Notes under the pieces: model-generated
The model's database searches: none
Told to the model about the DNA's origin: nothing
Seen by the model: the letters and a program-made list of their open reading frames with translations, nothing else
In this document: piece after piece, positions 1 to 8,161 of the stretch
Layout of the letters: the number at the start of each line of letters is the position of its first letter
Numbering within the stretch: the stretch's first letter is position 1
Made by a program: the position numbers and the translations under genes
Source of the DNA: an uncultured Vampirovibrio sp.
GTDB taxonomy: Bacteria; Cyanobacteriota; Vampirovibrionia; Gastranaerophilales; Gastranaerophilaceae
Assembly: GCA_910583725.1 (NCBI GenBank)
Contig: CAJTXZ010000004.1
Coordinates: 26,018-90,017, forward strand
Direction of reading: 5' to 3'
Length of the DNA stretch: 64,000 nt

Positions 1-351
1 TACGGAAAACCTGATATACAAAGAAGCATAAGTGAAGCAAAAATCTTAGCAGAAGGCGCCACAAAAAAGACAAAAGAAACAGCCACTGGCGATGATTTAA
101 TGACATGGCTTGCAAAACAAGCCGAAGCTAGAAAAACGACACCAATTAAACTATTCAAGCCAGAAGAAACTGCAACAGTGTCAAAAAATATGAAACCACC
201 AATTCTACTTGATTCGTACGGAAAACCTGATATACAAAGAAGCATAAGTGAAGCAAAAATCTTAGCAGAAGCTAATCCACACCAGCTAGAAAAAACTGCA
301 ACTCCCCATAGAGGAAAAGGGCCGCTAGAACTAAGACTTTGGCAGCCATAA
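1..351 (+). CDS. 3' end of a repeat-containing hypothetical protein (partial)
   Basis: The reading frame is open from base 1, so the gene begins left of the window; the ATG at 100 is internal. An 18-residue unit beginning YGKPDIQRSISEAK and ending ILAE occurs twice, at bases 1-54 and 217-270. The two copies are almost identical in DNA and 216 bp (72 residues) apart, which suggests a protein built of ~72-residue repeats or a recent internal duplication. The visible part is charged, Lys/Glu/Pro-rich and has no membrane segment. It ends in a TAA at 349-351. I do not recognise a family. The Lys-rich, Pro-containing style resembles the other lineage-specific proteins here, but no FxG motif is visible in this fragment. 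Confidence 0.7.
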   Translation, partial: YGKPDIQRSISEAKILAEGATKKTKETATGDDLMTWLAKQAEARKTTPIKLFKPEETATVSKNMKPPILLDSYGKPDIQRSISEAKILAEANPHQLEKTATPHRGKGPLELRLWQP

Positions 352-498
352 AAAATTTACAAGAAAACTGGAAATCAAGCGAAGCATAAACCGGTGCATT
401 TAAAAACCGCATAATCGTTTATAATACACTAAAATAGTCCGTAAAGCCGCACAACGCAGGGACTATACATATTTATACTAACTGGCATCTGAAATATC

Positions 499-523
499 GC
501 CCCAAACTGGTTTTGGGGCTTTA
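499..523 (+). terminator. Possible rho-independent terminator
   Basis: GCCCCAAA (499-506) pairs with TTTGGGGC (512-519) around a 5-nt loop, followed by the short T run TTTAAAT. The T tract is weak, so function is uncertain; it would end transcription of the repeat-protein gene. Confidence 0.4.
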
Positions 524-902
524 AATACAAAAAAGTTGAAAAATAAGACATTTTGCACTAAAATCAAACTTTTTGACAAAAAACAGGCAAACAAGTTCGA
601 CGTAACGGCATTGGCTATATTTTGTGTATGCGTATACATCCCCACTGTAAACTCTAAATTTCTCTAAAAAATCAGGCAGCCTGGTTCCTAATACAAAATA
701 CACCTCAAAATATCAGGTACCAAGCAAACATTGGCTGCAAAGCAATTTTAAGCATGTGATTAAAGGCACAAAAAGCGCTTACCGCCAGTATCTGCACTGC
801 CATACGGGAAATATAAAAGCAAAAGAGCATAGAAGTGCTTCTTGAATATTCTAACACCATAAATGTAAATTTTTGTAAAAATTTTCTTACAAAATAGCAA
901 TT

Positions 903-930
903 TTGACATATTACATTTTTTTATTAAAAT
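903..930 (+). promoter_or_regulatory. Sigma70-type promoter for the 75-aa FxG protein
   Basis: TTGACA (903-908, perfect -35), 16-nt spacer, TAAAAT (925-930). The predicted start near 937 leaves a leader of about 65 nt. TAGCAATTTT just upstream (about 895-904) resembles part of the CTAGCAA element found before three other FxG genes. Confidence 0.6.
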
Positions 931-1002
931 GTATACACAAGCTAATTGTGTTGCAAAGCATGATTTATAACATTAAGATTTTAGGGAAAGACCGAGTTAA
1001 CA

Positions 1003-1230
1003 ATGTCGAAAATTAACGCAATAAATGGTTTAAGTGCGGTAAATTATGGTCCCACAATCTCGACAAAAAGGGATGGGGGCGATAACTCAGGCGATTTTAT
1101 TGCAAGCAGGCTAAACTATCTGTACAACCAAACCATCGCTATATCAAGAAGAAACAGCTCTCTGAATTTCAGAGGACTGAAAAAAATAGTGCAGCAAGGC
1201 CTTGGAGAAAAGCTGGATAAGGTCGTATAA
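1003..1230 (+). CDS. Small FxG-motif hypothetical protein (75 aa)
   Basis: The product starts MSKINAINGLSAVNYG, is Asn/Ser-rich, and carries SLNFRGLKK at about residues 51-59, matching the [ST]-x-F-x-G pattern of many other proteins in this window. It lacks a signal peptide and a membrane segment. It has its own consensus promoter (903-930), a purine-rich GGGAAAG upstream of the ATG and a strong terminator right after the stop, so it is a complete single-gene unit despite its size. Function unknown. It could be a truncated member of the FxG family or a small secreted or cytoplasmic factor. Confidence 0.65.
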   Translation: MSKINAINGLSAVNYGPTISTKRDGGDNSGDFIASRLNYLYNQTIAISRRNSSLNFRGLKKIVQQGLGEKLDKVV

Positions 1231-1273
1231 ACATTCAGGGAAAACCCATATCTTATTTTTAATATTTAAAACC

Positions 1274-1302
1274 AAAACTCTGCCTAACAAGCAGAGTTTT
1301 TT
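1274..1302 (+). terminator. Rho-independent terminator
   Basis: Perfect 10-bp stem AAAACTCTGC (1274-1283)/GCAGAGTTTT (1291-1300), 7-nt loop, then further Ts. It lies 44 nt after the stop of the 75-aa protein. Confidence 0.8.
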
Positions 1303-1667
1303 ACATCCTTAAAATTAGTATTCGCAAGGCATCAATAGCGCCCTCTTTGCACAATAACGATACAAATAAAAGCCCAATCCGGCGCAAAATAAACCGGATA
1401 AAAAGAATAAACAATACATCAAAATACCACAGCACAAGACAAGTTGAGGTGCACTAAAATTCCCGCTTTTTGCAGCTTACCCTGAAAATATATACCCGCT
1501 CCCGACAGCTGCAGCGGCTCATATACAATATTCTCATGTAAATAATTTACATTTCTTAACATTCTACAAAAACAAAGCAATTTTATCCTCTAAAAAAACT
1601 TTATTAATCTATAAAGAGAGAAAATTACTGCTAACAAGTAAAATTTACACCACGAGAGGATAAAAGA
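1303..1667. other. Intergenic region before the LysM gene
   Basis: No gene seen. The last ~100 bases are very AT-rich and contain TATAAA (about 1611) as a possible -10. GAGAGGA at about 1654-1660 is a clear ribosome site for the ATG at 1668. Confidence 0.45.
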
Positions 1668-2693
1668 ATGGACTATTCAATTAAAAGCGGCGACTGTCTT
1701 TGGAACATTGTAAAGAATAATTACAGAACAAAAGATGGCAAAGAATTAAACAACACACAAATAGCAAACACCGTAAATTCAATAGCCAAAACCAATAATA
1801 TAGAAAACCCAAACCTGATTTTTGCAGGCGATACACTGAATTTAGAGGCCTATGACACCTTTACCCTGCAAAGCAAAGATGTTGATGATCCTGATGATGA
1901 CCCAGATGCAGACCCAAATGCAGGCGCAGAGCCTACATCAAAAGGCGAAAAAGGGAGTAAAAACAGCGAGCCTCCCGAAAATACAGGAGATTCAGGTAAC
2001 AGCAATGCTGTCACAGTAAAATATAGCACAGACTCGCCCTATACGGAATACGGACAATGGGCAAAAGACATAATGGATAATGCCAAAACGGCTGGCGATA
2101 CAGCTTATATGCAAGCAAAAGAGAAAGGTTTTAGTGAAAAGAAAAGCTCAGTAAAATATAGCGAAGCATATAATGCCGCAATGGAGAATCTGCCGCTATT
2201 TTCAGTGCTTAAAGAAGGCGAAAAAATTGAAGATTATATAGAATCCTTAAGTGCATATGAAAGAATTGCGCAGCAACAGCTGGAAGCTGCTGACACAGTG
2301 GATAATGACAGCACCATAAGTTTAAAAGAATTCTTGCTCGAAGCAACAAATAGCGAGGAAGAATTGCATTTTGATGAAAACGAGCTGGATGCTTTTGTAA
2401 GTATATATAATTCTAACCCGGACATTGTCAAATATATGAATAACGGAGAGTCTTTGCTCCAAATCGCAAACAGTCATAATTTCTTTGATTTAAATGGCGA
2501 CGGTGTTCTTGATATAGACGAAATCAAAGAATATTACTATATTTTGGATGCATCAGACAATGAAGTAGACGGAAAGATAGAATTTGGCTCATACGCGCAC
2601 TGGAGCAACCCTGGAGAAATTATAGACGCGGAAGAAAAAAAGAAAAATTACGTTGAACAATACAAAAAACTCCACCCGGATAAATTTGAATAA
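1668..2693 (+). CDS. LysM domain and EF-hand-like protein
   Basis: Residues 1-60 form a LysM module (starts MDYSIKSGDCLWNIVKNNY, ends FAGDTLNLEAY), the fold that binds N-acetylglucosamine polymers such as peptidoglycan. A low-complexity acidic linker (about 68-120, Asp/Pro/Glu/Ser-rich) follows. The C-terminal half is helical with EF-hand-like loops: DLNGDGVLDIDE near residue 274 is a textbook calcium loop (Asp1, Asn3, Asp5, Gly6, Glu12), with weaker ones near DNDSTISLKEF (about 213) and DASDNEVDGKIEF (about 292). There is no signal peptide, so LysM sits at the very N terminus; export by a non-Sec route or a cytoplasmic role are both possible. GAGAGGA precedes the start. The seen domains are sound; the function is inferred. 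Confidence 0.75.
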   Translation: MDYSIKSGDCLWNIVKNNYRTKDGKELNNTQIANTVNSIAKTNNIENPNLIFAGDTLNLEAYDTFTLQSKDVDDPDDDPDADPNAGAEPTSKGEKGSKNSEPPENTGDSGNSNAVTVKYSTDSPYTEYGQWAKDIMDNAKTAGDTAYMQAKEKGFSEKKSSVKYSEAYNAAMENLPLFSVLKEGEKIEDYIESLSAYERIAQQQLEAADTVDNDSTISLKEFLLEATNSEEELHFDENELDAFVSIYNSNPDIVKYMNNGESLLQIANSHNFFDLNGDGVLDIDEIKEYYYILDASDNEVDGKIEFGSYAHWSNPGEIIDAEEKKKNYVEQYKKLHPDKFE

Positions 2694-2785
2694 AATAACC
2701 CGAAGCTCATAAATGCAGTCATAATGTAGTTTTTCAGATTTTTTAAAAAATATTTTTCCATCTTTTTTAAAAACAAAATTTAGTG

Positions 2786-2800
2786 TATAATTTACAAATG
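2786..2800 (+). promoter_or_regulatory. -10 box adjacent to the gmk start (leaderless candidate)
   Basis: TATAAT at 2786-2791 is followed by six bases and then the ATG at 2798. No Shine-Dalgarno sequence is present. This spacing would place the transcription start at or within a base of the A of the start codon. No good -35 hexamer is seen. Confidence 0.5.
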
Positions 2801-3367
2801 GAAAAGAAAAAAATCGGAAAATTATTTATAATAACAGGGCCTTCGGGAGTTGGCAAGGGCACAGTCCTTGGAAAATTTTTTAAGACCAATAAAAATGCTG
2901 TTTACTCTATATCGCAAACCACCAGAAACCCGCGCCCCGGCGAGGTTCACGGTGTAAATTATTTTTTTGTGACAAGGGAAGAATTCGAAAATTCCATAAA
3001 AAATGACGAATTTTTAGAATGGGCAAAATATTCCGATAACTATTACGGCACAAATAAAAACCAGGTGCTTAGCGCCCTAAACTCAGGCTCTGACGTGATT
3101 TTAGAGATTGAAACAAAGGGTGCAAAAAAAATTATGGATAAATTTCCTGATTGTATCACAATTTTTTTAAAGCCGCCAAATTTTAATGAGCTTGAAAAAC
3201 GCCTCAGAGGCAGGAATACAGAGGATGAAGAGACCATCCAAAAACGCCTTCATGAGGTAAAAAAAGAGCTGGAACTATCAAAAAATTACAAATATACAAT
3301 AGAAAATGACGAAGTTGAAAATGCTCTTGAAAAATTACAAAAAATTTACAATAAGGAAACAGCATGA
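2798..3367 (+). CDS. gmk: Guanylate kinase
   Basis: Converts GMP and ATP to GDP and ADP in guanine nucleotide synthesis. The P-loop GPSGVGKGT follows the first beta strand (KLFIITGPSGVGKG), and the GMP-binding region with TTRNPRPGEVHGVNYFF is intact, as is the lid with RLRGRNTEDEETIQKRL. A GTG five codons upstream (2783) would give an extended N terminus, but it lies inside the TATAAT-containing promoter, so ATG 2798 is preferred. The stop overlaps the coaBC start (ATGA), implying translational coupling; gmk next to coaBC is a common bacterial arrangement. No rpoZ (omega subunit) gene lies between them, as it does in many genomes. Confidence 0.95.
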   Translation: MEKKKIGKLFIITGPSGVGKGTVLGKFFKTNKNAVYSISQTTRNPRPGEVHGVNYFFVTREEFENSIKNDEFLEWAKYSDNYYGTNKNQVLSALNSGSDVILEIETKGAKKIMDKFPDCITIFLKPPNFNELEKRLRGRNTEDEETIQKRLHEVKKELELSKNYKYTIENDEVENALEKLQKIYNKETA

Positions 3368-4584
3368 GTATTAATTCATTAACAAATCTTAATAATACTC
3401 CCAAAAAGCACGTTCTCATTGGCTTAACAGGCTCTATTGCGTGTTATAAAACGTGCGAGCTCATAAGAATGTTAGTTAAAGCTAACATTGAAACAAAAGT
3501 GGTATTGAGCCCCTCTGCGCTTGAGTTTATAGGTACTAAAACTCTTGAAACCCTTTCTAATAGCCCGGTTTATACAGATACATTTGCCCCAAAACAAAGT
3601 ACAGAGCACATTTCACTGGCAGAATGGGCTGATTTATTTGTCATAGCGCCAATTACAGCAAATACAATTTCAAAATTTGCTAATGGAATAGCAGATAACC
3701 TGATTACAAGCGTATTTAACGCTTACCTTGGCGCCAAAAAGCCCGTCATCATTGCGCCTGCAATGAATACAGGCATGCTTAACAATCCTTTTGTAAAAAA
3801 TAACACAAAAGCCCTAAAAAACGCGGGTGTACAGGTGGTGGAAACCGAGACTGGAGAGCTTGCTTGCGGAACGGTTGGCAATGGCAGAATGGCAAGCGTG
3901 CAGAAAATATACGAAAAAATTTTAGAAAATCTTGATACAACGGGGCTTTCAGCCCAATGCACGCAAAAAAAGAAGATATTAGTGACAACCGGCGGCACAA
4001 AAGAGTGGATAGACCCGGTGCGATTCATTTCTAACGCCTCAAGTGGCCGGATGGGCTTGTGCCTGGCGGATTCTGCCCATACTATGGGATACGATGTGCA
4101 TTTAATCAGCACAGTAAAAATTGATGCCCGCCCCTACAATGTTACATATGTTAACACTGCAGAAGAAATGTTAAACGAAGTGCGCAAATCCTTCTGTGGC
4201 GCGGATTTTCTCATTATGGCCGCAGCAGTTTCGGATTATCGCGTAAAAAATCCATCTTTAGGAAAAATTTCAAAAGAAAAAAATGGTGATACAATAAATA
4301 TAGAGCTGGTCCAAAACCCTGATATACTAAAGGAAATGGGCAAAATAAAAAAAGAAAACCAAAAAACAATAGGCTTTTCTCTTTCCACAGAAAATATTCT
4401 AGAAACCGCCAAAGCCAAGCTGAAAGCGAAAAACGCGGATTTCATTATAGCAAATGAGGCAAAAATTGCCCTAAACACTGATGAAAACGAGGTTTGGATA
4501 ATAGATAAAGCCCAAAATACAGTTCATATAAGCAAAAATACAAAACAAAATGTGGCAAAAGCCATACTGGAGCGAGTTTTATGA
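3364..4584 (+). CDS. coaBC: Bifunctional phosphopantothenoylcysteine decarboxylase / phosphopantothenate-cysteine ligase
   Basis: Carries out two consecutive steps of coenzyme A synthesis: ligation of cysteine to 4'-phosphopantothenate, then FMN-dependent decarboxylation. The N-terminal CoaC half has the flavoprotein start VLIGLTGSIACYKTCEL, the PAMNTGML substrate motif (family PxMNxxM) and the flexible-flap cysteine in LACGTVGNGRM. The CoaB half begins near residue 205 with ILVTTGGTKEWIDPVR and FISNASSGRMG, and includes AAAVSDYRVK. Length (406 aa) is normal for the fused enzyme. It overlaps gmk by 4 bp and the next gene by 4 bp, so the three are surely co-transcribed. Confidence 0.95.
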   Translation: MSINSLTNLNNTPKKHVLIGLTGSIACYKTCELIRMLVKANIETKVVLSPSALEFIGTKTLETLSNSPVYTDTFAPKQSTEHISLAEWADLFVIAPITANTISKFANGIADNLITSVFNAYLGAKKPVIIAPAMNTGMLNNPFVKNNTKALKNAGVQVVETETGELACGTVGNGRMASVQKIYEKILENLDTTGLSAQCTQKKKILVTTGGTKEWIDPVRFISNASSGRMGLCLADSAHTMGYDVHLISTVKIDARPYNVTYVNTAEEMLNEVRKSFCGADFLIMAAAVSDYRVKNPSLGKISKEKNGDTINIELVQNPDILKEMGKIKKENQKTIGFSLSTENILETAKAKLKAKNADFIIANEAKIALNTDENEVWIIDKAQNTVHISKNTKQNVAKAILERVL

Positions 4585-5318
4585 TTAAAACCGAAGAAAT
4601 TATCTCAAAAATTGAAAAATACGCATCGCTTGATTTAATGGAGCCATGGGACAACTCAGGATGGCAGATAAACCTGCACCACAACTACGTTAACAGGGTT
4701 TTAATAGCACTGTCATTAACCCAGGAAACTCTCTCTCAGGCGATTACAAACGATTGCGACCTTATAATCACACACCATCCGCTGATTTTCAACAAATTAA
4801 GCAAAATCGACGATATGACTATTGTTCAGGCAATAAAGCACAATATTTGCGTGTATAGCGCGCATACAAACCTTGATAAAACCTACGGTTCAACCACAGA
4901 CGCACTTGCAGGGGTTTTAGGTTTCAAAAACCTTGTCACAGTAGACGAATACATAAAAATAGCTCACCTGAAGGACGAAATTGAGCTGATGGAGCTGTTA
5001 AACAGCATAAAAATCTCAATCGGGAGCGAGAGGATTAAATTGATAAACCCCTCAAACATAGAAACCGTGCGGAATGTAGCCCTGTGCGCAGGGGCCGGGG
5101 GCAGCTCTATCAAAAAATTAAACGATTATGATGTGGATTTATACATTACAGGAGACGTGAAATTCCACGCAGCCCTTGAGGTACGCGGGTTTGCGGTGGC
5201 TGATATCGGACACTTTGAATCAGAATTGCCCGTATTACCCTTAATTCAAGGACTTATAGCAAAGGCAGGCGTGGAAACCCTTATAGCAGAAGAACATATT
5301 CCATGGGAATACGTATAA
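4581..5318 (+). CDS. Nif3-like dinuclear metal centre protein (GTP cyclohydrolase I type 2/YqfO family)
   Basis: Family of hexameric proteins with a di-metal site whose physiological substrate is unsettled. Metal-ligand motifs are visible: the paired histidines in IITHHPLIFN (about residue 62), the SAHTNLD stretch (about 93-99) and the C-terminal GHFESELPV. At 245 aa it is the short form, lacking the extra inserted domain of Bacillus YqfO. It overlaps coaBC by ATGA and ends ~70 bp before aroC. No function beyond the family assignment is implied. Confidence 0.88.
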   Translation: MIKTEEIISKIEKYASLDLMEPWDNSGWQINLHHNYVNRVLIALSLTQETLSQAITNDCDLIITHHPLIFNKLSKIDDMTIVQAIKHNICVYSAHTNLDKTYGSTTDALAGVLGFKNLVTVDEYIKIAHLKDEIELMELLNSIKISIGSERIKLINPSNIETVRNVALCAGAGGSSIKKLNDYDVDLYITGDVKFHAALEVRGFAVADIGHFESELPVLPLIQGLIAKAGVETLIAEEHIPWEYV

Positions 5319-5390
5319 AATCAAGCTATACAAAGCTTTCAAACGTAATTCAGTATCAAAACCAAGACAAATGAGGAATTTGGAGGAAAA

Positions 5391-6554
5391 TTGCCAATAA
5401 GATTTCTAACATCCGGAGAATCACACGGAAAGTGCCTAAATGCAATCATAGAGGGCATTGGCGCCGGTTATTTTCTTGATTTGGATTTTATAAATAATGA
5501 GCTCGCAAAAAGGCAACAGGGTAAAGGCCGCGGCGGCAGGATGAAGATTGAAACCGACACTATAGAGCTAAAATCAGGCGTTAGGTTCCAAAAAACAACC
5601 GGTGCGCCAATCTGTATAGAAATAAAAAATAAAGATTTTGAAAACTGGAAAATCTCTATGAGCCCCGAAGCACTTCATTTTGAGGCACTTGATGAAACAT
5701 CAAAAAGAGAGATTGAAGAAAAAATAAATGAAAAATCAATAACCCGCCCAAGGCCAGGCCACGCAGATCTTTCAGGTGCCATAAAGTACCGCCATAAAGA
5801 TATGCGGGATGTATTAGAAAGGTCAAGCGCCCGTGAAACCGCGACAAGAGTAGCCGTTGGGGCAATTTGTCAGGATATTTTAAGAAATTTTAATATAACG
5901 GGGGAGGCCAAAACCCTGTCTATTGGCGGGAAAACAACCGTAAATGAAATCGATAAAATTATTGAAGAAGCAAAAAAAGAGGGTGAAAGCCTCGGGGGAG
6001 AAGTAGAAATCCGATTCAAAAACCTGCCCGTAGGCCTTGGAAGCTTTGTTCACTGGGATAGAAGGCTTGATGGACGCCTGGCAGGCGCTATGATGAGTAT
6101 TCCTGCCGTAAAAGCAGTGGAAATCGGCATGGGAAAAGGAGTTTCAGACCTATACGGCTCACGGGTGCATGATGAAATATTTATAAACCCCGACACAGAA
6201 AGCAATACGGCAGAAGGCTCCCGTGAAAACACAGCAATATACAGGAAAACAAACAACGCCGGCGGCATAGAAGGTGGTATGACAAACGGAGAGGATGTCA
6301 TAGTAAGGCTTTCAATGAAGCCTATACCGACAATGAGAAAGCCCCTGAATTCAATAAATATAGAGACAAAAAAAGGCGAAACAGCGCACTTTGAAAGGGC
6401 GGACACCTGCGCTGTCGAGGCACTTGGAACAGTCGCCCTGAATATGGCGTCTATCATAATATTGGACGCATTTTTTGAAAAATTCGGCCCGGATAATTTT
6501 GATGAAACAATGAAAAATTTTAAGAATTATGAAGAATACACAAGAAAATTCTAA
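5391..6554 (+). CDS. aroC: Chorismate synthase
   Basis: Last common step of aromatic synthesis: EPSP to chorismate, needing reduced FMN. The signature GESHG is at residues 9-13, followed by RPGHADLSGAIKYRH and DVLERSSARETATRVAVGA, both characteristic, and NNAGGIEGGMTNG further on. The start is a TTG at 5391, chosen because a clear GGAGG (5382-5386) sits just upstream and the protein begins PIRFLTSGESHG as in the family. The 3' end overlaps aroK by 26 bp, beginning an aroC-aroK-aroB block. Confidence 0.95.
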   Translation: MPIRFLTSGESHGKCLNAIIEGIGAGYFLDLDFINNELAKRQQGKGRGGRMKIETDTIELKSGVRFQKTTGAPICIEIKNKDFENWKISMSPEALHFEALDETSKREIEEKINEKSITRPRPGHADLSGAIKYRHKDMRDVLERSSARETATRVAVGAICQDILRNFNITGEAKTLSIGGKTTVNEIDKIIEEAKKEGESLGGEVEIRFKNLPVGLGSFVHWDRRLDGRLAGAMMSIPAVKAVEIGMGKGVSDLYGSRVHDEIFINPDTESNTAEGSRENTAIYRKTNNAGGIEGGMTNGEDVIVRLSMKPIPTMRKPLNSINIETKKGETAHFERADTCAVEALGTVALNMASIIILDAFFEKFGPDNFDETMKNFKNYEEYTRKF

Positions 6555-7068
6555 AAACAAAACCATTATTTTAACCGGCATGATGGGTGCCGGAAAATCA
6601 ACTGTGGGAAGCATTTTGTCAAGAAAATTAAAACTCGGCTTCATTGACCTTGACAGCCTGATTGAAAAAAAGCATAAAATGACAATCCCTGAAATCTTTA
6701 AGACATACGGCGAGGAGCACTTTAGAGAGCTTGAATGCGGTGTCATATGCGACATTGAGCCTGGAAAAAACCTGGTAATTTCAACCGGGGGCGGAGTTGT
6801 AGAATCAAAAAAAAATCTTGACAAATTAAGGGAAACAGGGCGTATTTACTATCTTTCAGCCCCATATGATGTTTTATATGAAAGAATTAAAGATGACATC
6901 AAACGCCCGCTGTTATTAACAAAAGACCCCAAAAAAACATTAAAAGAAATTCTGGATAGAAGGCGCGCGCGCTATGAATGCGCAGATTTCAAGATTAACA
7001 CTGAAAACAAGATGGCAAAAGAGATTGTGGATGAAATAGTTGAAATTTATGAAAGAATTAACGGTTGA
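6529..7068 (+). CDS. aroK: Shikimate kinase
   Basis: Phosphorylates shikimate at the 3-hydroxyl using ATP. The P-loop GMMGAGKST is at residues 17-25; FIDLDSLIE (shikimate-binding Asp), the FRELE arginine and STGGGVV follow in the expected order, and the lid arginine lies in DDIKRPLL. The 179-aa length is typical. The start lies inside aroC and the end overlaps aroB, so translation of the three aro genes is probably coupled. Confidence 0.94.
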   Translation: MKNTQENSKNKTIILTGMMGAGKSTVGSILSRKLKLGFIDLDSLIEKKHKMTIPEIFKTYGEEHFRELECGVICDIEPGKNLVISTGGGVVESKKNLDKLRETGRIYYLSAPYDVLYERIKDDIKRPLLLTKDPKKTLKEILDRRRARYECADFKINTENKMAKEIVDEIVEIYERING

Positions 7069-8161
7069 ACTAAATGAAAAAAGTTACCCAATAACCATAC
7101 AGAAAGGGCTTCTTGGGGATATTGAAAAACATCTTGACAACAAGAGACGATATTTTGTCATAACAAATAAAACCATCCAAAGCATTTATAAAGATTTTCT
7201 TAGCAGGTTTGAAAACCTTGTGGTGATTGAGGATGGGGAAGAATATAAAAATTTTTCAACATTTGAATATATAATTGACAAATTGCTTGAAGCTAAAATT
7301 GAGCGAAGTGACTGTGTTATAGCCTTTGGAGGCGGTGTCGTCGGCGATTTGGCAGGCTTTATAGCAGCAAGCGTCCTTAGAGGGGTTGACTATATTCAAA
7401 TTCCGACAACGCTTCTCTCCCAGGTGGATTCATCTGTTGGCGGGAAAACGGGCTTTAACCACAAAATGGGAAAAAACCTGATTGGCGCCTTCAAACAGCC
7501 AAAAAAAGTCCTGATTGACCCAAACACTCTTGAGACGCTAGATTTAAGACAGCTAAAAACAGGCATGGGCGAGGTTTTAAAGTATGCATTCATAGAAAAA
7601 ACTACAGGCTGCAGGGAATTTTTTGACTTCTTTAATTTCCTAAAAAACCTGCGCGCAGAAAGCCTTTCAGGGGAATGCAGCACAGAAAAAACCGATACAG
7701 AAAGGCTTTACAAAAATATCAAAAAACACGCGGAGCAAATAATCTATACTTCGGTTTCAATGAAGGCAAGCGTAGTCTCAAAAGACGAGTGCGAGAAGGG
7801 TTTGAGGGCTATTTTAAACTTCGGGCACACATTTGGACACAGTGTTGAAAAAATTACCGGCTACAAAAAATATACACACGGCGAAGCCGTTGCAGCGGGC
7901 ATGATTATGGCATTCAACACGGCATTGGCGCGAAACTTTATTGATAAAAATTATTACACGGATGCAATTAAGCTAATTAACGACTATGGCTTAATTTCAG
8001 CGGATATGAAAAATTTTGACAAAGACAAAATTTATGAGGGCATGAAATCAGACAAAAAGGTGTCGCATTCGAAAATCAAGCTGGTGCTGCCAATTAACCC
8101 TCTTGAAGTTCAAATTTTTGACGATACAGAAGAGCCTTTGATAAAAGCGTCATTGCTTTAG
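7049..8161 (+). CDS. aroB: 3-dehydroquinate synthase
   Basis: Second shikimate-pathway enzyme: DAHP to 3-dehydroquinate, using NAD and a divalent metal. Motifs: GGGVVGDLAGFIAAS, PTTLLSQVDSSVGGKTGFNH, and the metal ligands in MGEVLKYAFI (Glu), LNFGHTFGHSVE (His) and YTHGEAVAAGM. A hydrophilic insertion of about 30 residues follows the metal-binding Glu helix (around residues 195-225), longer than in the common enzyme. I chose ATG 7049 over an in-frame TTG at 7040 since it gives the usual MKELTVEL-like start. The last 68 bp overlap, tail to tail, a TPR gene on the other strand. Confidence 0.94.
   Translation: MKELTVELNEKSYPITIQKGLLGDIEKHLDNKRRYFVITNKTIQSIYKDFLSRFENLVVIEDGEEYKNFSTFEYIIDKLLEAKIERSDCVIAFGGGVVGDLAGFIAASVLRGVDYIQIPTTLLSQVDSSVGGKTGFNHKMGKNLIGAFKQPKKVLIDPNTLETLDLRQLKTGMGEVLKYAFIEKTTGCREFFDFFNFLKNLRAESLSGECSTEKTDTERLYKNIKKHAEQIIYTSVSMKASVVSKDECEKGLRAILNFGHTFGHSVEKITGYKKYTHGEAVAAGMIMAFNTALARNFIDKNYYTDAIKLINDYGLISADMKNFDKDKIYEGMKSDKKVSHSKIKLVLPINPLEVQIFDDTEEPLIKASLL

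Larger units (their letters stand above)
352..1002. other. Intergenic region, no gene seen
   Basis: No supported gene on either strand. A 60-codon open stretch on the minus strand (521-703) has no ribosome site and an unconvincing Phe/Cys-rich composition. The region holds a possible terminator near 499-519 and a good sigma70-type promoter at 903-930 serving the downstream small gene. Confidence 0.5.

Noticed and set aside
521..703. 60-codon minus-strand frame
   Set aside because: No ribosome site, odd Phe/Cys-rich composition and no promoter.
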